NCBI GenBank assembly: GCA_013694835.1
Contig: JACDBP010000095.1
Location: 1-7,487 of the forward strand
Source: Chloroflexota bacterium
GTDB taxonomy: Bacteria > Chloroflexota > Limnocylindria > Limnocylindrales > CSP1-4
Direction: 5' to 3'
Length of the DNA: 7,487 nt
Numbering within the stretch: position 1 is the first letter of the stretch; every line of letters starts with the position of its first letter. Positions 1 to 5,912 of this stretch are shown here, piece by piece. Under the pieces are notes generated by a model that was not told the origin of the DNA, did no database searches, and saw only the letters and a list, made by a program, of their open reading frames with translations. Position numbers and translations under genes: made by a program.

Positions 1-767
1 ATGACGAGCCCACGCCCTGTGGCGCCCTGGGCGCGGCCTGCGCCAACCGTTCGGGCGCCCCGGCGTCCTTCGACATCTGGTTCCGTCGACAGGGCTGGAT
101 GTTCGACTGGGGAGCCCTTCGATGGTGCGAGGCGTACACCACGGCGCCCAACGGCTGCTATGACGCGGAGGCGATCGCGCTGCACGAATTCGGCCACGCC
201 GAGGTCCTCGACCATCACGACCTCCTCGCCGACCAGTCGGACTACCGCGACTCCGTCATGAATCCGATCGCCCGGAGCAAGCCCCAGCCGTACTACGCCA
301 CACGCAGCTATGCCAGGTGCGACCTCGCGACGCTCCAGCGCAAGTACGACGTCCCGGATTGGGCAGCCAGCATCGCTCTATGCCAGTCGCTCGACACCTA
401 CCTGACCTTCGCCGCCAACGACCTCAGCACCGGTTACCGGGACCCCGTCACCTTCACCGCCGTGCTCAGGATCACGGATCTGGATGCCTATGGAAGGCTG
501 GGCTACAACCCCCTCGCGCAACGGAGCGTGACGCTGCAGCGGCGGGTCCCCGGCAGCACGACATGGCAGTTCGTCACGCACATGGCCGGCCTGTCTTCGG
601 GCATCGGCTACGCGTCCACCCAGGCGCCGTCGACCACCTACGAGTGGCGGGCGGTATTCCTCGCGCCGGACGACGAAGGGCTCCAGGGCGCTACGTCGCC
701 CACCGTGCGGGTCACCGTCGGGTCATGCAGCGGATCAGGCTGCCCGCAGGTCGTCGGGAACGACTGA
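1..767 (+). CDS. Secreted metzincin-type zinc metalloprotease with C-terminal Ig-like domain (5'-truncated)
   Basis: The frame is open from base 3 to the TGA at 765-767, so the start and any signal peptide lie outside the window; 254 residues are visible. Seen: HEFGHAEVLDHH at 183-218 matches the metzincin zinc site HExxHxxGxxH, with His at 183, 195 and 213 as ligands and Glu at 186 as catalytic base. An SVMNP Met-turn follows (Met at 258). Then comes a Cys-containing segment ending CDLATLQRKYD, as in secreted matrixin-like proteases. The last ~125 residues are beta-rich, with phrases such as SVTLQRRVPGSTTWQFV typical of bacterial Ig-like or fibronectin-like domains. Several cysteines suggest an extracytoplasmic disulfide-bonded protein. 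Oddity: the usual Gly of HExxHxxG is Val, so activity is uncertain. Inferred role: extracellular protein hydrolysis; substrate unknown. The downstream lipoprotein gene starts 15 bases after the stop. Confidence 0.8.
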   Translation, partial: DEPTPCGALGAACANRSGAPASFDIWFRRQGWMFDWGALRWCEAYTTAPNGCYDAEAIALHEFGHAEVLDHHDLLADQSDYRDSVMNPIARSKPQPYYATRSYARCDLATLQRKYDVPDWAASIALCQSLDTYLTFAANDLSTGYRDPVTFTAVLRITDLDAYGRLGYNPLAQRSVTLQRRVPGSTTWQFVTHMAGLSSGIGYASTQAPSTTYEWRAVFLAPDDEGLQGATSPTVRVTVGSCSGSGCPQVVGND

Positions 768-768
768 C

Positions 769-776
769 AAAGGAGG
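769..776 (+). promoter_or_regulatory. Strong ribosome binding site for the lipoprotein gene
   Basis: AAAGGAGG lies 6 bases before the ATG at 783 and just after the protease stop. This near-perfect Shine-Dalgarno fixes the start of the lipoprotein and suggests both genes are read from one transcript. Confidence 0.8.
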
Positions 777-782
777 TCGAGG

Positions 783-1451
783 ATGCGGCGCTTCGGGATG
801 GCAACCCTGGTGGTCTTGCTGCTGGTCGGCTGCAGTGGCAACGCGCTCCCACCAACCTCGATGCCCTCGGCGAGCAGCGCCGCACCTCCGACCCCGGCCG
901 TCACGAGTCCGGTCACCACGCCCACCGCCTCCGCTCCAACGGCGGCCAACGGCGCGACGCCTCCGTCCAGCGCAACGCCGCTTTCCAGCACGACGCCGAG
1001 CCCGGTCACGACACCCTCGCCGTCTCCGTCGCCGCTCCCGGCAACGTCACCCACCATCGACTCGGCCGAGCCGCCGGCCGCCGCCATGGCGGTCGTCGGC
1101 TCGCCCGATGAGGTGCCCGGCAGGCTCAGCAGCTACTCCTACGGCACGTTTGCCAGCGACGGCCCATGGCTCCCGGCGCGCATCCTGAACGACATCACCG
1201 TGCCAGTGGGCGCGAAGCTGGTGGTCCGTTTCCTGAACGGGACCTCGATCGCCGATCTCAGCGCCCGCTACGCAGCCGCCGCCGACGAGCAAGCACTCGT
1301 AGTGCGCGGGATCGACGGCGGTCGTCTCGTGGCCGGAGCCGCCGAGATCGCTGCACCGCCCGTCGGAGATTGGGCCGTCGAGGTCCAGCTCGATTACCCC
1401 GCTGGGCAGGGCTCAGGCTCGTACTACTGGCACGTCACCGTGACACCCTGA
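783..1451 (+). CDS. Putative lipoprotein with Ser/Thr/Pro-rich linker and C-terminal beta domain
   Basis: This gene encodes 222 residues. The N terminus is a lipoprotein signal: MRRF, a hydrophobic stretch (residues 6-15), then LVGC with lipidation Cys17, the only cysteine in the protein. Residues 18-100 are low complexity, almost entirely Ser, Thr, Pro and Ala, and would act as an extended spacer, possibly a site for O-glycosylation (inference). Residues ~105-222 look globular and beta-rich, ending in GDWAVEVQLDYPAG...SYYWHVTV. That ending resembles small extracytoplasmic beta-sandwich domains, but I do not recognise a named family. The start is fixed by the AAAGGAGG site. The gene follows the secreted metalloprotease by 15 bases, so the two may be co-expressed at the cell surface. 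Function unknown; a solute-binding or surface role cannot be told apart from sequence alone. Confidence 0.75.
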   Translation: MRRFGMATLVVLLLVGCSGNALPPTSMPSASSAAPPTPAVTSPVTTPTASAPTAANGATPPSSATPLSSTTPSPVTTPSPSPSPLPATSPTIDSAEPPAAAMAVVGSPDEVPGRLSSYSYGTFASDGPWLPARILNDITVPVGAKLVVRFLNGTSIADLSARYAAAADEQALVVRGIDGGRLVAGAAEIAAPPVGDWAVEVQLDYPAGQGSGSYYWHVTVTP

Positions 1452-1495
1452 TCGCGAGCGCGGCGCGTTCTGGTGCCCAGCCGGCCGGGCAGGGG

Positions 1496-1546
1496 CGGGC
1501 GGCAGCACCGCCGCCCGGTTCATCGGGCGGGCGCAGCGGCCGCCCG
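1496..1546. terminator. Two adjacent GC-rich hairpins between convergent genes, candidate bidirectional terminator
   Basis: The first hairpin pairs CGGGCGGC (1496-1503) with GCCGCCCG (1510-1517), a perfect 8-base stem with a 6-base loop. The second pairs CGGGCGG (1524-1530) with CCGCCCG (1540-1546), with a 9-base loop and partial outer pairing. They lie between the lipoprotein stop (1451) and the SWIM gene stop (1556), which converge. No clear T-run follows in either direction, so a classical intrinsic terminator is not proven. The arms of the two hairpins share sequence and could also pair with each other. Confidence 0.4.
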
Positions 1547-1555
1547 GCGATCGCC

Positions 1556-1849
1556 TCAGGCCGAAACGCCGGCCTCCACGGGAACTGGCCCCGGCGCCGT
1601 GAAGAGTGAGGTCTGCGCGGATTCGGGCAGCATCGACCCCAGGATCTTCTGGATCGCGAGTACGTGGACGCAGGTGCTCCAGGTCTCGAAGTAGTGACAG
1701 TTGCATTGCCAGCGATCGGCCTCGAAGGCCACCCGGTGGGTGTCATTATCGCCGCGGAAGGTCAGCGAGAGCTGATCGAACATGATCCGGTCGGTCTCGC
1801 GCGCGTAGCGATTCGCCTTCTCGATCTTGCCGATGAGGCTGGAATGCAT
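1556..1849 (-). CDS. Small SWIM zinc-finger protein
   Basis: This 97-residue protein has an N-terminal alpha/beta segment (MHSSLIGKIEKANRYARETD, then DQLSLTFRGDNDTHRVAFE). A SWIM zinc finger follows: Cys49-x-Cys51-x8-Cys60-x-His62 in the context WQCNCHYF...TCVHVLAIQKIL. SWIM (CxCxnCxH) is a known zinc-binding fold for DNA or protein interaction, found for example in transposases and in partners of Rad51-like proteins; here it makes up most of the protein. The tail (residues 78-97) is low complexity. The ATG at 1849 is supported by AGGAGGT nine bases upstream. It is last in the - strand gene run, 171 bases after the isomerase stop, and may have its own promoter or be read through. Its role is unknown, and neither a regulatory nor a DNA-related function can be assigned. 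Confidence 0.8.
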   Translation of the reverse strand: MHSSLIGKIEKANRYARETDRIMFDQLSLTFRGDNDTHRVAFEADRWQCNCHYFETWSTCVHVLAIQKILGSMLPESAQTSLFTAPGPVPVEAGVSA

Positions 1850-2020
1850 GGAGCTGGTACCTCCTGCGGTTCCGCCGCGACGGTCGCTCCCGAAGCGGAT
1901 CCGTGGGCGGCGAACCTGCCCGTAGCGTACACCCGCGGCTGGTCTCCTGCGACCATTTGCCGGTCCTTTTCGGCCCGTGATCCAGCCATCCGGGGCGCGC
2001 TGAGAAGTTCCCCCGGGCGA
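1850..2020. other. Intergenic region between isomerase and SWIM genes
   Basis: No supported gene lies in these 171 bases. On the - strand they end with the ribosome binding site AGGAGGT (1859-1865) of the SWIM gene. Just after the isomerase stop, CCGGGG (1990-1995) and CCCCGG (2011-2016) could form a 6-base stem with a 15-base loop. No T-run follows, so it is a weak terminator candidate at best. I see no convincing -35/-10 pair. Confidence 0.4.
1859..1865 (-). promoter_or_regulatory. Ribosome binding site for the SWIM protein
   Basis: On the - strand this reads AGGAGGT, nine bases before the ATG at 1849. It supports this start and the reality of this short gene. Confidence 0.75.
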
Positions 2021-3118
2021 TCAGTCCTCGCTGTCCTGATCCCGTTCAAGGAGGCGCGTCTTGATGGTGCTGATCGCCTCGACCGGCGAGGGGTCCAGGC
2101 CGTAGAGCATGCCGAGGTAGGTGCTCACGTAGTCGCCGAGTGCGATCGCAGCGACCGTCTGAGCGAGCCGGCCATCGCCACGGACGGGCACGACCTGGTG
2201 GGCGATCTGCTCCATGCCCAGGAGCTCTGCCGAGAGCGACGCGCGGAGGCTGTTCCTGGGGTGGTCCGATGGACTGGCGAGGAACACCACGTACAGATGA
2301 TCCCGGATCGATTCCGGCTGCGCATATCCTACGACGGCGTTGTGGGTCGCCTCGGGCAGCTCCTCGTAGGTCGCGAAGGACTTGCCGTTCTCGTTGAGCT
2401 GCGTCTTCCAACGCCGGGCGGCTGCTGCCAGGAAGCCGCTCGCCTCGATCACCGGCAGGCGGTCGACCAGGGTCCAGGCCAGCTGCTTGGCGAGGTTGCG
2501 CTCGGTGGGCACGTCCGGTCCGCATCCTTCGACGGTGGCGGCCGCGGCCCGCTCGGCGTCGGCCAGGTCCGAGTCGGCCACCGCCAGGAGCCCGGCCCGC
2601 TCCAGGAGCCCGCTCAGCAGGACCAAGCCATAGCCGATGGCGGCCCTCGGCTGACCGCCACCGGGGAAGGCGAGCAGCGGCAGGGCAGCGCGGCGCGCGA
2701 CGTCATGGAGGGCTCCGCCGGTCGTGATGACCGCCACCGGACAGCGGCGCTCGAGGGCCGTCGTGAGGGCACTGATGGTCTCCTCCGTCGAGCCGCTGTA
2801 TGAGCACGCCACCACCAGCGTCTCCCGCCCGACCCACGCCGGCAGCTCATAGTCGCGGACTGTCGCCAGCGGAACGGTCAGGCGATCGTTGAACGCCCCG
2901 CGCACGAGGTCCGCGGCGATGGCCGAGCCGCCCATGCCGAGCACCACGACGCTCCGCACCTGGCGATACGCATCCGGCAGGGACAACGCCCGCGATCGGA
3001 TCCAGCCGTCGCGGATCTGCTCGGGCAGCGAGCCGACCGCGCTGAGCATCCCTCCCGCATCCAGGCGCGAGACCGCCCCGATGTCATCGAGGATCCCGCC
3101 GCCCAGCCGAGTGGCCAC
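2021..3118 (-). CDS. Bifunctional phosphoglucose/phosphomannose isomerase
   Basis: Predicted to interconvert glucose-6-P, fructose-6-P and mannose-6-P in the cytoplasm. The 365-residue length fits the bifunctional PGI/PMI family. Two SIS domains are visible. The first has VVVLGMGGSAIAAD (57-70) and the sugar-phosphate loop SYSGSTEET (106-114). The second region has QLNENGKSFA (240-249) and ELPEATHN (253-260). Glu243 and His259 are 16 residues apart, the same spacing as catalytic Glu203 and His219 of the Pyrobaculum aerophilum enzyme. Ser332-Thr333, in DYVSTYLGMLYGLDP, lies near the position of the Thr (Thr291 there) linked to mannose use. The N terminus reads LDDIGAVSRLDAGGML, typical of the family. 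I chose GTG at 3118, 5 bases after the mutase stop, with a weak GGCGGGG upstream. The frame stays open further upstream, but that part is antisense-like shadow of the mutase gene. Context favours supply of mannose-6-P for GDP-mannose. Confidence 0.9.
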   Translation of the reverse strand: MATRLGGGILDDIGAVSRLDAGGMLSAVGSLPEQIRDGWIRSRALSLPDAYRQVRSVVVLGMGGSAIAADLVRGAFNDRLTVPLATVRDYELPAWVGRETLVVACSYSGSTEETISALTTALERRCPVAVITTGGALHDVARRAALPLLAFPGGGQPRAAIGYGLVLLSGLLERAGLLAVADSDLADAERAAAATVEGCGPDVPTERNLAKQLAWTLVDRLPVIEASGFLAAAARRWKTQLNENGKSFATYEELPEATHNAVVGYAQPESIRDHLYVVFLASPSDHPRNSLRASLSAELLGMEQIAHQVVPVRGDGRLAQTVAAIALGDYVSTYLGMLYGLDPSPVEAISTIKTRLLERDQDSED

Positions 3119-3123
3119 CGCGC

Positions 3124-4728
3124 TCAGACCCCGCCGACGAGCGCGCTGCCTGCGCGGAGGATCGTATCGCGGAGCTCGGCGCTGGTCGCCTCTGCATAGA
3201 TCCGCACCAGTGGCTCGGTGCCGCTGAAGCGAACCAGCAGCCACGAGCCGTCCTCCAGCCAGAACTTGAAGCCGTCGTTGGTGTCGAGCGGGTCGGTTCG
3301 TACGACCGCCTGCCCTGCCATCGCCTCCGGCGCCGCCGCTCGGAGCTCGATCAGCAGCCGCTCCTTGAGGGCCGGATACGCGGCGCGGTCCACGTGGAGA
3401 TCGGTGCGCAGGTAGAACGATGGCCCCGCGAGTTCGTGGAGATGGTCCACCGCTCTTGACACCGGCCAGCGCCCAGCTTCCCGTTCCAGCCGGAACAGGT
3501 CCAGGAGGAGCAGGTCGGCATAGATGCCGTCGCGCTCCGGGAGGTGCATCCCGAAGCCGTACCCGCCGGACTCCTCGCCGCCCATCATCGCGCCGGTCTC
3601 GATCATCTTGGGGCCGACGTACTTGAAACCGACCGGCGTCTCGTGGACGTCGACGCCGTAGCGCTCCCCGAGGCGGCCGACCATCGACGTCTCGTTGATG
3701 GTCGAGACGACCGGCTGGCGCAGGCCGCGATGCTCCAGCAGGTAGTACATCAGCAGGCCCATCACCTGGAGCTGGTGGATGAACGTGCCCTGTTCGTCCG
3801 CGGCGCCTGCGCGGTCGGCATCGCCGTCCAGGAGGAGCCCGAGGTCGTACCCGCCGCCGCGCAGGATGCCGAGCGCCTCGTCGATGTTGGGACGGATCGG
3901 CTCGGGGTTGACGCCGCCGAACCACGGGTTGCGCTCCTGGTGGAGCTCGGTGACCCGGATGCGGCCGCCGCTCAGCAGGCGCGTGATCCAGCCGGCTCCC
4001 GAGCCCCACATCGGCTCGACGAGGATCGACATGTCGGCAGCCCTGAGCGCCCCGAGATCGAGCGATCGTTCGACGTACTTGACGTAGCCCGTGAACGGGT
4101 CGATCCGCTCGACCAGGCCCGCGGCCTCGGCGTCCGCGAACGGGCGACGTGGCGGCTGGGCACCACTGCGGGCGCGAATCGTGCCTTCGAGCACCCTCAG
4201 GATCTCAGGCCCGGCGGCCGCTCCGGTCGGCGACTTGACCTTGAAGCCGTTGTCCGTCCACGGGTTATGCGAGGCGGTGATCATCACGCCGCAGGCGGCG
4301 CCTCGCTCCACGACCTCGTAAGACGTCATCTGCGTCGGGATCGGGTCCAAGGCGAACATGACCGGGATGTCGAAGGCGAGCAGCACCTCGGCAGCGGCCT
4401 GGGCGAAGAATTCCGAGGCGAAGCGGCGGTCGTAGCCGACCACGACACCCTTCGCGACGGTGCCCTGGTCACGCACGTACTGGGCCACGCCCTCGGCGCA
4501 GCGACGGACGTTCTCGTAGGTGTACTCGTCGGCGACCCGCGCCCGCCAACCGTCCGTGCCGAACACGATCGGCGGTGTCGGAGCGCTCGCGCTGGGCGGG
4601 GCCGATGCCTCTGCCGGAACGGGCGCCTGCGAAGACTGGGCCGGGGTCTCGACCGTGGCTTCGCCACTCGACGGAGCCGTCCGGGCCGCCCCGTCGCCGG
4701 GAGCCGCCTTTGCTGCGGTCTCGGTCAC
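3124..4728 (-). CDS. Phosphomannomutase/phosphoglucomutase (alpha-D-phosphohexomutase family)
   Basis: Predicted to convert mannose-6-P to mannose-1-P (and/or glucose-6-P to glucose-1-P). All four family loops are present: catalytic phosphoserine TASHNP with Ser153; metal loop DGDADR (301-306); sugar-specificity loop GGEESGG (383-389); and phosphate-binding RFSGTEPLVR (500-509). The first conserved block, IVFGTDGWRAR, starts only at residue 54. Residues 1-53 are a low-complexity Ala/Pro/Ser/Thr extension, making the protein 534 residues against roughly 450-480 for relatives. The GTG start at 4728 is supported by AAAGGAGA ten bases upstream and by a GTGA overlap with the guanylyltransferase stop, which suggests translational coupling. 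An internal GTG at Val54 is an alternative start but has no visible ribosome binding site. Sequence cannot settle PMM versus PGM specificity; the neighbours favour PMM. Confidence 0.9.
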   Translation of the reverse strand: MTETAAKAAPGDGAARTAPSSGEATVETPAQSSQAPVPAEASAPPSASAPTPPIVFGTDGWRARVADEYTYENVRRCAEGVAQYVRDQGTVAKGVVVGYDRRFASEFFAQAAAEVLLAFDIPVMFALDPIPTQMTSYEVVERGAACGVMITASHNPWTDNGFKVKSPTGAAAGPEILRVLEGTIRARSGAQPPRRPFADAEAAGLVERIDPFTGYVKYVERSLDLGALRAADMSILVEPMWGSGAGWITRLLSGGRIRVTELHQERNPWFGGVNPEPIRPNIDEALGILRGGGYDLGLLLDGDADRAGAADEQGTFIHQLQVMGLLMYYLLEHRGLRQPVVSTINETSMVGRLGERYGVDVHETPVGFKYVGPKMIETGAMMGGEESGGYGFGMHLPERDGIYADLLLLDLFRLEREAGRWPVSRAVDHLHELAGPSFYLRTDLHVDRAAYPALKERLLIELRAAAPEAMAGQAVVRTDPLDTNDGFKFWLEDGSWLLVRFSGTEPLVRIYAEATSAELRDTILRAGSALVGGV

Positions 4729-5789
4729 AGGTGGTCGCTCTCCTTTGCCGCCACGAGCCTGTCAACGACGCGCCTGACGTCCTGCGCCTGCTCCCGGGCG
4801 CAGACGAGCACCACGTCCGGTGTATCGACCACGATGGTACCCCGCAGGCCCACCGTGACGACGAGCCGTCCGCCGGCCGAATGGACCAGCACATCCTCCG
4901 AGCCTTCGTCCATCGTCTCGCCGTCGCCCACGACCCGCCGAGGCCCACCCTCCTCCGCCCGGGCATCCAGCAGTGCCGCCCACGATCCGACGTCACTCCA
5001 GCCGACGTCCGCCGGCACGACCGACACCGCACCTTCGACCGAAGCCGGCTCCAGGAGCGCGTAGTCGATGGAGGTCGCTGGCACGTGCGGGTAGATCTCC
5101 GCCAGCGACCGCCCGGCAGCGAGCCCTTCCTCCAGCGGCCCGGTCACGTGCGGTGCGTGCCGTCGCAGTCCCTCGCGTACAGCATCGCGCCGCCAGAGGA
5201 AGATCCCCGCGTTCCATAGTGCGCGGCCGCCGGCCAACAGCTCCTCCGCCCGCTCGGGGGACGGCTTCTCGACGAAACGCTCCACCGTGAAGGTCGGCAG
5301 CCCCTCACGGCGTTCGCCGGCACCGCTCGCAACGATGTAGCCGTAGCCCGTCTCCGCGAGCGTGGCACGGATGCCGAGCGTCACGAGGCGGCCCTCAGAC
5401 GCCAGGGATCCAGCTGCGCCGAGGGCCCGCCGAAGCGCCGCCTCGTCGGTCACCCGGTGATCAGCGGGCAGGACGAGCATCACCTCGTCCTCCGGTCGCT
5501 CGATGATGAGCGCCGCGAGGGCCACCGCGGCCGCGGTGTTGCGCCCGACAGGCTCCAGCACGAGATTCGCGGCGGGCACGTCCGGCAGCTGCTCCCGGAC
5601 CAGCGGCCCGTGGCGCTCGTCGGTGACCAGGTAGATATCGTCCGCCTGGACCAGCGGTGAGAGTCGCGCGACGGTCCGCTGGAGGAGGCTATCCCCGCCC
5701 AGCAGCGGCAGGAACGGCTTCGGCCGCGCGACGCGACTGAGGGGCCAGAGTCGGGTCCCGCCCCCGCCCGCGAGGATCACGGCGTACAT
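4725..5789 (-). CDS. Mannose-1-phosphate guanylyltransferase (GDP-mannose pyrophosphorylase)
   Basis: Predicted to make GDP-mannose and pyrophosphate from mannose-1-P and GTP in the cytoplasm. The 354-residue protein begins MYAVILAGGGGTRLWPLSR with PKPFLPL, the nucleotidyltransferase signature (residues 1-29). It continues with EPVGRNTAAAVALAA (79-93), LPADH (107-111), GYGYI (148-152), FVEKP (172-176), LWNAGIFLW (191-199), SIDYALLE (240-247) and GWSDVGSW (263-270). These are all typical of mannose-1-P guanylyltransferases. It is the short, single-function form: the C-terminal cupin phosphomannose isomerase domain of the long type is absent, and isomerase activity comes from the separate PGI/PMI gene downstream. 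The ATG at 5789 is chosen because the conserved motif begins right there; there is no clear Shine-Dalgarno. It is the first gene of the GDP-mannose cluster, and its stop overlaps the mutase start. Confidence 0.93.
   Translation of the reverse strand: MYAVILAGGGGTRLWPLSRVARPKPFLPLLGGDSLLQRTVARLSPLVQADDIYLVTDERHGPLVREQLPDVPAANLVLEPVGRNTAAAVALAALIIERPEDEVMLVLPADHRVTDEAALRRALGAAGSLASEGRLVTLGIRATLAETGYGYIVASGAGERREGLPTFTVERFVEKPSPERAEELLAGGRALWNAGIFLWRRDAVREGLRRHAPHVTGPLEEGLAAGRSLAEIYPHVPATSIDYALLEPASVEGAVSVVPADVGWSDVGSWAALLDARAEEGGPRRVVGDGETMDEGSEDVLVHSAGGRLVVTVGLRGTIVVDTPDVVLVCAREQAQDVRRVVDRLVAAKESDHL
4739..4746 (-). promoter_or_regulatory. Ribosome binding site for the mutase GTG start
   Basis: On the - strand this reads AAAGGAGA, ten bases before the GTG at 4728 and inside the end of the guanylyltransferase gene. 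It supports the upstream start and so translation of the 53-residue low-complexity extension. Confidence 0.6.
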
Positions 5790-5795
5790 CGCGGC

Positions 5796-5801
5796 ATTGT
5801 A
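5796..5801 (-). promoter_or_regulatory. Candidate -10 element, possibly giving a leaderless guanylyltransferase mRNA
   Basis: On the - strand TACAAT is followed by six bases (GCCGCG) and then the ATG at 5789. A -10 at this spacing would put transcription start at or next to the A of the ATG, as in leaderless mRNAs. That would fit the lack of a Shine-Dalgarno. No good -35 is visible at 16-18 bases upstream, so this is tentative. Confidence 0.35.
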
Positions 5802-5897
5802 GGAGCGCCGCGCGGCTGAGCCCGGGTCGCGGGAGATGGGATAGTTGCCTTCGAGGCTCGTGCAGCCCGCCGGACACCGACGAGCGCTGGGAGGGAT

Positions 5898-5903
5898 GGA
5901 GGG
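5898..5903 (+). promoter_or_regulatory. Ribosome binding site deciding the TTG start of the propeller gene
   Basis: GGAGGG lies nine bases before the TTG at 5913. There is no in-frame ATG or GTG nearby, and the ATG at 5896 is in another frame. This makes TTG the best start. Confidence 0.55.
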
Positions 5904-5912
5904 ATCGGCAGC

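Noticed and set aside
1850..2020. Possible riboswitch or small RNA between the isomerase and SWIM genes
   Set aside because: Only weak, unsupported hairpins are present, and no known riboswitch core could be recognised.
1664..2803. Long + strand open frame opposite the SWIM and isomerase genes
   Set aside because: Same reason: it lies antisense to supported genes and its residues are low complexity without motifs.
3119..4009. Upstream extension of the isomerase frame, giving a 662-residue protein fused across the mutase gene
   Set aside because: The added part is Arg/Pro-rich shadow of the mutase coding sequence in another frame. The family N terminus begins just after the GTG at 3118.
3544..5064. 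Long + strand open frame opposite the mutase and guanylyltransferase
   Set aside because: It is antisense to two genes with complete conserved motifs, and its translation has no recognisable domain. Long open shadows are expected at this GC content.
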